Assembly (NCBI GenBank): GCA_905204915.1
Contig: CAJLBR010000058.1
Location: 1-5,134 of the forward strand
DNA length: 5,134 nucleotides
Source of the DNA: an uncultured Clostridium sp.
Lineage (GTDB): Bacteria; Bacillota; Clostridia; TANB77; CAG-465
Direction of reading: 5' to 3'
Shown: positions 1 through 5,134 of the stretch, one piece after another
Numbering within the stretch: position 1 is the stretch's first letter
Layout of the letters: every line of letters starts with the position of its first letter
Made by a program: the position numbers and the translations under genes
The notes under the pieces: model-generated
Told to the model about the DNA's origin: nothing
The model's input: only the letters and a program-made list of their open reading frames with translations
Database searches by the model: none

Positions 1-13
1 ATTTATAAAAATA

Positions 14-42
14 TTGATTACTAAAAAAATATATGCTATAAT
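14..42 (+). promoter_or_regulatory. Sigma-A type promoter of the tRNA genes
   Basis: TTGATT (14-19) and TATAAT (37-42) are separated by 17 bases, and TGC directly before the -10 makes it an extended -10. The first tRNA begins 13 bases after the -10, so transcription would start at or a few bases before the tRNA. The elements and spacing are close to the housekeeping consensus, and this probably drives both tRNA genes as one transcript. Confidence 0.85.
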
Positions 43-54
43 AGTTTTATTGAT

Positions 55-141
55 GCCGGAATGGTGGAATTGGCAGACGCGCCAGACTCAAAATCTGGTG
101 GTAGCAATACCGTGTGGGTTCAAGTCCCACTTTCGGCACCA
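55..141 (+). tRNA. tRNA-Leu, anticodon CAA (reads UUG)
   Basis: The gene folds as a class II tRNA with a long variable arm. Acceptor stem GCCGGAA (55-61) pairs with TTTCGGC (131-137). The anticodon stem CCAGA/TCTGG (82-86/94-98) closes a 7-base loop with CAA at 89-91. The variable arm is GGTA-GCAA-TACC (100-111), and the T arm GTGGG-TTCAAGT-CCCAC lies at 114-130. The discriminator A138 is followed by a genomically encoded CCA (139-141). The long variable arm and the CAA anticodon together identify leucine. It is followed 15 bases later by tRNA-Gly with no terminator between, so the two are probably cotranscribed. Confidence 0.97.
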
Positions 142-156
142 TTTTTATACCATTTT

Positions 157-230
<74 letters not shown>

Positions 231-268
231 TAAGATAAAATCGTCGCACCAATGTGACGTTATTGATT

Positions 269-296
269 AAATCAATCTGAAAAGATTGATTTTTTT
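269..296 (+). terminator. Rho-independent terminator after the tRNA genes
   Basis: A 10-bp stem AAATCAATCT (269-278) / AGATTGATTT (283-292) closes a GAAA tetraloop (279-282) and runs into a T tract ending at 296. It lies 39 bases after tRNA-Gly and most simply ends the tRNA transcript. The stem is AT-rich but the tetraloop and T run support it. Just before it, TTGATT (263-268) copies part of the 3' arm and could compete for the 5' arm. It sits upstream of the 90-residue protein gene, so a leader or attenuator role cannot be excluded. Confidence 0.75.
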
Positions 297-328
297 GTGC
301 GTTATTGTAAAGAAAGGTGTGATGTGAT

Positions 329-601
329 ATGATTAGAATAATTAAAAAGAAAATCAATATGAGTGATGAACTCAAAACCAAAATTAATTGGTCTTGCAAA
401 TTTAACAATAGACCCTATCAGATTATAGAGGGTCATCTAAGAATTGTTGAGCATACGAATTTAGCGTATGTCGAACCTCATAAGGTTATTATAAATAACC
501 AATTATATCTGTTCTTTAATGAACAAAAATACTTTTATGTTGGGAATTTAAAGAAGAAAATCCCTATTGCTGATTTATCAGAATACATAGCAAGGCATTA
601 A
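329..601 (+). CDS. Hypothetical protein, 90 residues
   Basis: I do not recognise this protein. It starts at ATG 329 with AAAGGTG (313-319) placed 9 bases upstream. A second ATG at 359 (residue 11, MSDELKTK) has only a weak purine stretch before it, so the first is preferred. The first ten residues are basic (KKK at 6-8). The rest is soluble, with no signal peptide or membrane segment, and residues 20-72 alternate polar and hydrophobic residues (RIVEHTNLAYVEP, KVIINNQLYLFF, KYFYVGN), which suggests a small beta-rich fold. The tail ADLSEYIARH looks helical. It is less AT-rich than the genes after it and lies between chromosomal tRNAs and the recombinase, so I infer it belongs to the host side of the junction. 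No clean promoter is visible after the upstream terminator, so expression may depend on read-through. Confidence 0.7.
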   Translation: MIRIIKKKINMSDELKTKINWSCKFNNRPYQIIEGHLRIVEHTNLAYVEPHKVIINNQLYLFFNEQKYFYVGNLKKKIPIADLSEYIARH

Positions 602-670
602 TTAATTGAGAGTTTATATACTCCCATAATATTGGTTTATTTTGTCGTGTAAATAATCAATATAAAGTAT

Positions 671-699
671 AAGGTGTCTTGTTATGTGACACCTTTTTT
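671..699 (+). terminator. Rho-independent terminator or leader hairpin before the recombinase
   Basis: AAGGTGTC (671-678) and GACACCTT (688-695) form an 8-bp stem with a 9-base loop, followed by a T run through 699. It can end transcription of the 90-residue gene 70 bases upstream, or insulate the recombinase. Just after it, GGTGCC (700-705) partly copies the 5' arm, and its GGTG can pair with CACC of the 3' arm, which would disrupt the terminator. This makes attenuation of recombinase expression possible but unproven. Confidence 0.75.
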
Positions 700-720
700 G
701 GTGCCTTTCATTAAAAGAAA

Positions 721-726
721 AGGAGG
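721..726 (+). promoter_or_regulatory. Ribosome binding site fixing the recombinase start
   Basis: AGGAGG is a consensus Shine-Dalgarno sequence with 7 bases to ATG 734. It decides against the longer reading frame that opens with GTG at 674: that start lies inside the terminator stem, and the 20 extra residues come before the usual MIAAVYIRVS beginning of the family. Confidence 0.93.
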
Positions 727-733
727 AAAAATT

Positions 734-2572
734 ATGAGTAATGAAAGGATGATTGCAGCAGTTTATATTCGTGTTTCAACAGAGGATCAGGCACGAGAAG
801 GATTTTCTTTAGGAGAACAAAAAGAAAAGTTATTACAACTCTGTGCGTTTAAAGGCTATGAAGTATTTAAGGTTTATGAAGATGCGGGAATATCTGCAAA
901 AGATATGGAACATAGACCAGCATTTCAAGAAATGCTACAAGATATGAGAGTTGGAAAAATTAATTATATTGTAGCCTACAAATTAGATAGAGTTACTCGT
1001 TCAGTTCGTGATTTAGAAGAACTTATATCACAGTTAGAAGAATATAATTGCTATTTAGTTTGTGATAGAGATGATGTTAATACTTCTACTGCTAACGGAA
1101 GATTTTTTGTAAGAATGCTAACAGTATTATCACAGTTAGAAATTGAAATTGTATCGGAAAGAACTAAATTTGGACTTAATGGAGCAATTAAGTCAAGTCA
1201 CCTGCCAGGTCCTGCCCCACTAGGATATAAGAAAGATGGTAATAAAAAAACTATTGTTGATGAAACAACTAAACCTGTTATTGAAAGAATATTTAAGTTG
1301 TATTTGGAAGGCAAAAGTTTTCAGCAAATATCAAATATCTTTAATAAAGAAAAATTATTAAATCCAAAAAAATGGAAGGACACGACTATTCAAAAAATAA
1401 TTGATAACAAAATCTATATGGGAGATTATGAGCAATATAAAAGAATTGCTAAAAAAGAAAACAAAGAACCTGTTATTTATATGAATGTTGTAGAACCAAT
1501 AATATCACGTGCAATGTGGGAAGAATGTCAAAGACAAAAAGAAGTTAATCAAAGAACTTATACTAGAGATAGAGTTTATTTATTCTTTCAAAAGATTAAA
1601 TGCCATACTTGTGGAAGAATAATGAAATGTAAAGGTTCTGGTGGTAAGAAGAAAAAGTATATGTATTACAATTGTGAGAAATGCCATTTAAATTATCGTG
1701 AAGATAAAATAGAAGAATGTTTAATGCAATTTATATATGATTTAGTTGAATATGATATGGCAGTTAAAAAGTATTTTTTACCTATTCTAGCAGACCATAA
1801 GCCTACAAAAACTGATGATATAGATAAAGAGATTAATGGGTTAATAAAACAAAAAGAACGTATTAAAAAAGCATATATGAGTGGTATTGTTGAGATGGAA
1901 GATTTTTCAGAAGATTACAAACTTATTGAAGAAAAATTAGAAATTTTAGAACAAAAGAAATCAGAACTATTAAATCTAGATAATATAACTTTTACCCCAC
2001 AACAATTAATGGCAGATAGAGATATTGAACGAGAAACTATGATAAGATTAGACACTTTAAATGATGTTGTTAAAACAAATTGGGAAAGCAAAACCAAAGA
2101 TGAAAAACAAGAATTTATATCAAAATTTATTGAGTCAGTTATTTTAACAAAAGATAAAAACAATGAACTTCATATAGAGAAAATTAATTTTAGAAAGAGT
2201 TATATTAATAACCTAATGAGGTTTTTAGATAAAGGAATATTAGATGTATTAGTACCGGTTGAGATAAATGGTAAAGAAGAATTTATTATTGGTAGTCCAA
2301 ATATTTCTAATGAGCAAGTACAGGAATATTTAGATAGATTAAATGAATTTTATGAAACAAAAATGTATCAACTTTATGAAAGAGTTGATGAAGATACAGG
2401 TAATATTATTGGTGAATTCACACCTAAAAAAGACGAAAAAATTATAAGAATAGTGCCTATTTCACCTACTGAAATAAAAACAAAATCAATTATAAATAAA
2501 GAAGATATTGAAACAAAATATGGAATTGTTACTTACAATCCTAACAAACCAAACACGAAAGGAAATGATTAA
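734..2572 (+). CDS. Large serine recombinase (integrase/transposase of a mobilizable element)
   Basis: This cytoplasmic enzyme cuts and rejoins DNA at attachment sites through a serine-DNA intermediate, integrating or excising the element. The 612-residue protein has the resolvase catalytic domain at about residues 6-145: YIRVSTEDQ with nucleophile Ser15 and Arg13, then LDRVTRS with Arg86 and Arg89, then SERT at 141-144. A recombinase domain follows (about 155-275, starting PLGYKKD). A zinc ribbon has CHTC at 290-293 and CEKC at 314-317, and a coiled-coil-like charged stretch spans about 360-415. The N-terminal half matches the recombinases of firmicute integrative elements of the Tn4451/TnpX broad group. 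The tail after about residue 495 (roughly 115 residues) is longer than I expect for the family. Start ATG 734 has AGGAGG 7 bases upstream. tnpV begins 3 bases after its stop and is probably cotranscribed. All catalytic residues I can check are present, so it looks active. Confidence 0.95.
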   Translation: MSNERMIAAVYIRVSTEDQAREGFSLGEQKEKLLQLCAFKGYEVFKVYEDAGISAKDMEHRPAFQEMLQDMRVGKINYIVAYKLDRVTRSVRDLEELISQLEEYNCYLVCDRDDVNTSTANGRFFVRMLTVLSQLEIEIVSERTKFGLNGAIKSSHLPGPAPLGYKKDGNKKTIVDETTKPVIERIFKLYLEGKSFQQISNIFNKEKLLNPKKWKDTTIQKIIDNKIYMGDYEQYKRIAKKENKEPVIYMNVVEPIISRAMWEECQRQKEVNQRTYTRDRVYLFFQKIKCHTCGRIMKCKGSGGKKKKYMYYNCEKCHLNYREDKIEECLMQFIYDLVEYDMAVKKYFLPILADHKPTKTDDIDKEINGLIKQKERIKKAYMSGIVEMEDFSEDYKLIEEKLEILEQKKSELLNLDNITFTPQQLMADRDIERETMIRLDTLNDVVKTNWESKTKDEKQEFISKFIESVILTKDKNNELHIEKINFRKSYINNLMRFLDKGILDVLVPVEINGKEEFIIGSPNISNEQVQEYLDRLNEFYETKMYQLYERVDEDTGNIIGEFTPKKDEKIIRIVPISPTEIKTKSIINKEDIETKYGIVTYNPNKPNTKGND

Positions 2573-2575
2573 ATT

Positions 2576-2938
2576 ATGGAATTAAAATATATAAAAACTG
2601 GTGATTATGAATTACCAAATCTAACTCTAAAAGATAATAAAAAAGAAACAATTAATAAGTATGGAATGTTAAGACTTGATTATTTAAAAGCACATAAAAA
2701 AGCACTTTACACTACACTTTTAATGAAAGATGAACTTACTAATCATCTTATTTCAGTAAGTAAAGATGCAGAAAATTTATTAAATAATTTGATGGAAAGT
2801 TATAAAAAATCAGATGAAAAACTATCTGAAAACAGTAAAAAAATAAATCAACTTAAATGGGTAAAATTAATGAATAATTATAAAAATACAGAAGAAGAAA
2901 TCATATTAAATGAATTAATTTATACTGAAAATGTGTGA
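2576..2938 (+). CDS. tnpV: TnpV family transposon-encoded protein
   Basis: This 120-residue protein matches the TnpV family, named from Tn4451, where tnpV accompanies the large serine recombinase tnpX. Family features visible here are the opening KYIKTGDYELPNLTL (4-18), the central YGMLRLDYLKAHKKALYTTLL (29-49), and the closing QLKWVKLMNNYKNTEEEIILNELIY (92-116). The middle is rich in Lys, Asn and Glu and helical. Its biochemical role is not established; a DNA-binding or directionality accessory role for the recombinase is inference from the gene order. ATG 2576 lies 3 bases after the recombinase stop, and its ribosome binding site AAAGGA (2558-2563) lies inside the end of the recombinase gene, so translation is probably coupled. 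Its TGA stop falls within an 18-bp palindrome. No terminator follows. Confidence 0.9.
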   Translation: MELKYIKTGDYELPNLTLKDNKKETINKYGMLRLDYLKAHKKALYTTLLMKDELTNHLISVSKDAENLLNNLMESYKKSDEKLSENSKKINQLKWVKLMNNYKNTEEEIILNELIYTENV

Positions 2939-2951
2939 GTACGTACTCACA
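2934..2951. repeat. 18-bp perfect palindrome over the tnpV stop
   Basis: TGTGAGTAC/GTACTCACA is a perfect palindrome centred between 2942 and 2943. One G-T mismatch outside it is followed by two more matching pairs. It overlaps the tnpV TGA (2936-2938) and lacks a T run, so it is not a typical terminator. A protein-binding site or part of an origin of transfer is more likely. Confidence 0.8.
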
Positions 2952-2971
2952 TATTGTGTCTGGCAAGCACT

Positions 2972-2995
2972 GAATTTGTACTCCCATACAAATTC
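2972..2995. repeat. Inverted repeat with 9-bp arms
   Basis: GAATTTGTA (2972-2980) and TACAAATTC (2987-2995) are perfect inverted arms around the 6-base loop CTCCCA. No T run follows on either side, which argues against a terminator. Confidence 0.75.
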
Positions 2996-2997
2996 TA

Positions 2998-3013
2998 TAT
3001 GGGAATTCCCATA
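2998..3013. repeat. 16-bp perfect palindrome before the mobC-like gene
   Basis: TATGGGAATTCCCATA is perfectly palindromic and ends 15 bases before the ribosome binding site of the next gene, a good operator position. Its half-site TATGGGA also occurs on the minus strand in the loop region of the neighbouring inverted repeat (2982-2988) and upstream of the recombinase (622-628). Confidence 0.75.
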
Positions 3014-3045
3014 CCCTTAAATTTTTAGAAAGGAGATTTCAAATT

Positions 3046-3420
3046 ATGAGAATAAGAAATAATAAAGTTAATGTATTTTTAAGTGATGATGAGAAGTTTA
3101 TTCTAAAAAGAGAGTCTTCAAAATTAAATTTATCTCAGTCTGAATATATTAGAAATTTAATTATAGGATATGAGATTAAATTTCCAGAAGTTAAAGAAGA
3201 ACCAAAGCCTAAAAAAGAAGAATATATTATAGAAAATATTGTTAAAGCACTAGAAGAAAATATTAATTGCTTAATCAAAGTAAAAAATAAATTTCATCAT
3301 CTTGGATATTTTGAAGATGAACAAGCAATTGGAACTAAAATCGAATTTTTAAAGACACAAAATAATACGCTAAAAAAATATATACCTCATATTGAAAATT
3401 ATAAAGACAATGCCAACTAA
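3046..3420 (+). CDS. MobC-like ribbon-helix-helix mobilization accessory protein
   Basis: This 124-residue protein has an N-terminal ribbon-helix-helix DNA-binding domain. A basic start MRIRNN precedes the beta strand KVNVFLS (7-13). Helix A (about 14-26) and the turn lead to NLSQSEYIRNLIIGYEIK (28-45), whose S-x-S-E-Y-I-R-x-L-I pattern is typical of MobC relaxosome proteins. These bind next to the nick site and help the relaxase open the origin of transfer. After a charged Pro/Glu/Lys linker (47-58) comes a helical C-terminal part (about 59-115) that I do not recognise. ATG 3046 has AAAGGAG (3029-3035) 10 bases upstream. The palindrome cluster immediately before it is a natural binding target and could also be used for autoregulation. 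Its last codons lie in the shared terminator stem, and its stop overlaps the stop of the convergent ABC gene. A plain CopG-type repressor is the main alternative. Confidence 0.7.
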   Translation: MRIRNNKVNVFLSDDEKFILKRESSKLNLSQSEYIRNLIIGYEIKFPEVKEEPKPKKEEYIIENIVKALEENINCLIKVKNKFHHLGYFEDEQAIGTKIEFLKTQNNTLKKYIPHIENYKDNAN

Positions 3421-3432
3421 GCATTGTCTTTT
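3403..3432. terminator. Bidirectional terminator shared by two convergent genes
   Basis: AAAGACAATGC (3403-3413) and GCATTGTCTTT (3421-3431) form a perfect 11-bp stem with a 7-base loop. The plus strand ends in TTTT (3429-3432), and the minus strand in TTTATAATTTT. It lies inside the last codons of both genes, and each stop codon falls in or beside the loop, so it can end both transcripts. Confidence 0.88.
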
Positions 3433-5018
3433 AATAATAATTTATGGTTATCAAAGTGATAAAACTTATTACATATTTCATTTATTTTTTCATTATGTGT
3501 AGCAATTATTAATGTTTTATCTTTAAAGTGTTTTAATATAAAATCCACTACAATTTCTTCAGTATGTTTATCTAAATTAGATGTAGGCTCATCTAAAATA
3601 TAAACATCTTTTTCCATTAGATAACTTCTTAAAATATTTATTCTTCTTTTTTGACCAGTTGAAAGTTTTAATCCTTTTTCACCAACTATGGTATATATTC
3701 CATCTTCAAACATTAGAATTTCATCTAGTTCTAATTCTTTTAAATAATTTATTATTTTTTCATCTGAAATACTCTTATCTAAACATAAATTTTCTTTTAT
3801 AGTCATATTAAATAATTCTATTTCTTGACTTACAACTCCTATGTCAAGTCTATAATCTCTCATATTATTTTCATCTATTTTAGCATTTCCTTTATAAGTA
3901 GTTATATTTCCTAAAATCAAGTTGATTATAGATGTTTTTCCTTGACCAGACTTCCCAGTTATTGAAATTTTATCTTTATTTTTTATTACCATATTATCAA
4001 CTTTAATATTAAAATTAGATTCTTTATATTTTAAATCTATATTTGATAATTCTATTTTATTAAAATTAGTTAATAATTCCCTTTCATCTAATTTACTACA
4101 TAATTGAATACATTTTTTCTTTAATGCTTTTAATTCAAATCCACTAACAATTGTTCCAGATAATTCATCAAATATAAATCCCATTTCTAAATAAATAGAT
4201 ATATAAAATGTAATTATTCCTAGTGTATCAATTCCATTAGATAAATCTATAACTGCCTTTATAATTGCTAATGCAAATGGTATCACTATTAAAATGTTTC
4301 TTATTAATTCTTCTAATGAATAGCATTTAACATACTTGTTTTGTTTTTTATAACATTCGTTTCCTTCTTTTGATATAATTTTTTCAAAATATTTGTTATC
4401 ATTTAATGCTTTAACAGTTCTAATATTACTAATAAAGTCTTGATATACAGATGAATACTCATATTCTTTATCATATAAATCTTCAACATGTTTATTTGAT
4501 TTTTTTAATATGTATACACTTATCATAACACATAAAATACTTAATACTAACGATGTTACAAATAAAATTTTTGATTGTTGAAATACAGTAAGAAAGAAAA
4601 ATCCAAAAGATAATAATATTCCTATATATTCTGCACTAAGAATATTTTTAACTAACTCAGATATCTTTTCTATTATATTCTCTAAATATCCTGTTTGGTA
4701 CTTAGATAAAGTTTCTACAGGCACTTTAGTTAATTTTTTGTAGTATTCTAAATATTGAACATTAGAGTAATCATATAAATAATTATCCATAACTTTTCTC
4801 TCTAAATATAACACAAAACATCTAACTGATTTAGAAGCAATAAATATCGAAGCAACAATTACTGCTTTTTCAATAGTAAAAGGCATTGTTAAAAAAAGAG
4901 CAAAAGTATAAGGAATAACGTAGTAAATAAAATCTAAAAAGGCCTCAATAAACAAGCATAAAGCAACTTTTTTCCTGTCTAATAATCCAAATATAAAATT
5001 AATGTTGTTTTTTTTCAT
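3417..5018 (-). CDS. ABC exporter half-transporter (fused membrane and ATPase domains)
   Basis: This 533-residue inner-membrane protein pairs an N-terminal transmembrane domain with a C-terminal ATPase, the type I exporter layout. About six hydrophobic segments lie near residues 16-44, 48-72, 130-147, 150-172, 240-260 and 263-285. The ATPase has Walker A GKSGQGKTS (355-363, Lys361), Q-loop Gln398, signature LSTGQ (452-456, a variant of LSGGQ), Walker B VYILDE (472-477, Glu477), D-loop SNLD (480-483) and switch His508. All catalytic elements are present, so it should hydrolyse ATP; it must pair with itself or another half-transporter. The substrate is unknown. Exporters of this form carry peptides, bacteriocins, lipids or drugs, and no precursor peptide or peptidase domain is visible. 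GGAG (5028-5031) lies 9 bases before ATG. It is somewhat shorter than typical 570-600-residue members. It converges on the mobC-like gene and may be cargo of the element. Confidence 0.92.
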   Translation of the reverse strand: MKKNNINFIFGLLDRKKVALCLFIEAFLDFIYYVIPYTFALFLTMPFTIEKAVIVASIFIASKSVRCFVLYLERKVMDNYLYDYSNVQYLEYYKKLTKVPVETLSKYQTGYLENIIEKISELVKNILSAEYIGILLSFGFFFLTVFQQSKILFVTSLVLSILCVMISVYILKKSNKHVEDLYDKEYEYSSVYQDFISNIRTVKALNDNKYFEKIISKEGNECYKKQNKYVKCYSLEELIRNILIVIPFALAIIKAVIDLSNGIDTLGIITFYISIYLEMGFIFDELSGTIVSGFELKALKKKCIQLCSKLDERELLTNFNKIELSNIDLKYKESNFNIKVDNMVIKNKDKISITGKSGQGKTSIINLILGNITTYKGNAKIDENNMRDYRLDIGVVSQEIELFNMTIKENLCLDKSISDEKIINYLKELELDEILMFEDGIYTIVGEKGLKLSTGQKRRINILRSYLMEKDVYILDEPTSNLDKHTEEIVVDFILKHFKDKTLIIATHNEKINEICNKFYHFDNHKLLLKDNA

Positions 5019-5054
5019 CTTAATCTACTCCACATATTATTTTCTTACAAATAA

Positions 5055-5083
5055 ATTATACTATATTTAGACATTTTTTTCTA
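5055..5083 (-). promoter_or_regulatory. Possible promoter of the ABC exporter
   Basis: On the minus strand a perfect TATAAT -10 (5055-5060) is preceded, 17 bases upstream, by TAGAAA (5078-5083), a poor -35. The -10 lies 36 bases before the start codon, leaving a short leader with GGAG. The -10 match is good, but the region is AT-rich and the contig ends just upstream, so an operon start further away cannot be excluded. Confidence 0.45.
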
Positions 5084-5089
5084 TACTCC
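5078..5089. repeat. Right copy of a 12-bp near-repeat, cut by the contig end
   Basis: TTTCTATACTCC here matches TTTATATACTCC at 613-624 in 11 of 12 positions, with TATACTCC identical. The match cannot be followed further because adapter sequence begins at 5090. It is a possible second attachment junction, but a short AT-rich match could also be chance. Confidence 0.35.
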
Positions 5090-5134
5090 AGATCGGAAGA
5101 GCACACGTCTGAACTCCAGTCACGCCAATATCTC
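5090..5134 (+). other. Illumina TruSeq adapter contamination (index GCCAAT)
   Basis: The sequence from 5090 begins AGATCGGAAGAGC and continues as the standard TruSeq indexed adapter up to CCAGTCAC. It is followed by the six-base index GCCAAT (5124-5129, index 6) and the start of the constant ATCTC tail. It is not part of the organism. Genomic sequence ends at about 5089, and no feature should be extended into this stretch. Confidence 0.98.

Larger units (their letters stand above)
602..733. other. Intergenic region before the recombinase; probable left element boundary
   Basis: This stretch holds no gene. It contains a terminator hairpin (671-699), the recombinase ribosome binding site, and the string TTTATATACTCC (613-624). 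That string recurs with one mismatch at the right end of the genomic sequence (5078-5089) and partly in the palindrome cluster at 2979-2988. Large serine recombinases usually sit beside one attachment site, so the left junction most likely lies here, but no exact crossover point can be read. I see no well-spaced promoter: TTGTCG (642-647) and TATAAA (661-666) are only 13 bases apart. Confidence 0.4.
2934..3014. other. Candidate origin of transfer or operator: cluster of three inverted repeats
   Basis: The tnpV to mobC-like gap packs an 18-bp palindrome (2934-2951), a 9-bp stem with 6-base loop (2972-2995) and a 16-bp palindrome (2998-3013). Between the first two lies a unique spacer, TATTGTGTCTGGCAAGCACT (2952-2971). 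On the minus strand the 9-bp inverted repeat is followed at once by AGTGCTTGCC, the geometry of many plasmid origins of transfer, where a nick site follows an inverted repeat. The next gene encodes a MobC-like ribbon-helix-helix protein, and such proteins bind next to the nick region. No nick motif can be assigned with certainty and no relaxase is present, so an autoregulatory operator for the downstream gene is the main alternative. Confidence 0.45.

Noticed and set aside
241..301. Riboswitch or T-box leader in front of the 90-residue gene
   Set aside because: CGCAC (245-249) and GTGCG (297-301) could pair at long range and a small hairpin is possible at 242-259, but no conserved riboswitch or T-box motif is recognisable.
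674..733. GTG 674 as start of the recombinase, adding 20 residues
   Set aside because: The GTG lies in the 5' arm of a terminator hairpin and lacks a ribosome binding site, whereas ATG 734 has AGGAGG at ideal distance and gives the usual family N-terminus.
1915..2163. Minus-strand 82-residue reading frame inside the recombinase gene
   Set aside because: It is antisense to an unbroken, recognisable recombinase and looks like a shadow of its Lys/Glu-rich coding, giving a Ser/Phe-rich product with no known features.
2934..2951. The tnpV-end palindrome as a transcription terminator
   Set aside because: A perfect palindrome without a loop, followed by ATATTGTG and not a T run, does not fit an intrinsic terminator.
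2954..2982. Promoter TTGTGT-17-TGTACT for the mobC-like gene
   Set aside because: The -10 matches consensus in only four of six positions and lies within the inverted repeats, so the support is too weak to list.

Overview
The window is AT-rich DNA from a low-GC Gram-positive bacterium (Bacillota). The evidence is tRNA genes with encoded CCA ends, a near-consensus sigma-A promoter, strong AGGAGG/AAAGGAG ribosome binding sites, U-tailed terminators, and proteins typical of firmicute mobile elements. Genus cannot be fixed from the sequence; a gut or host-associated Clostridia or Erysipelotrichia-like organism is a guess from the recombinase/TnpV pair. TGA is read as stop (tnpV ends in TGA), so the standard bacterial code applies.

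Layout. Positions 1-300 look chromosomal: a promoter, tRNA-Leu(CAA), tRNA-Gly(UCC) and a GAAA-loop terminator. A 90-residue protein of unknown function follows (329-601). From about 602 the content becomes that of a mobile element: a terminator hairpin (671-699), a 612-residue large serine recombinase (734-2572), and a TnpV-family gene starting 3 bases after it (2576-2938). Then comes a compact block of three inverted repeats (2934-3014) that is a candidate origin of transfer or operator region, and a ribbon-helix-helix MobC-like protein (3046-3420). A half-size ABC exporter runs convergently on the minus strand (3417-5018). The last 45 bases (5090-5134) are not biological: they are Illumina TruSeq adapter with index GCCAAT, so the genomic sequence stops at about 5089.

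How it fits together. Recombinase plus TnpV is the pairing known from Tn4451-type integrative mobilizable elements. The MobC-like protein next to a palindrome cluster suggests that the element can be mobilised, but no relaxase lies in the window; it would be off the contig, supplied in trans, or lost. The ABC exporter has all its ATPase motifs and looks like intact cargo. Two details stand out. The convergent mobC-like and ABC genes share one bidirectional terminator whose two arms encode the same C-terminal residues (KDNA) in both proteins. A 12-bp near-repeat (TTT[A/C]TATACTCC) lies about 110 bp before the recombinase and again exactly at the contig end, and could mark the two attachment junctions of a compact element of about 4.5 kb.
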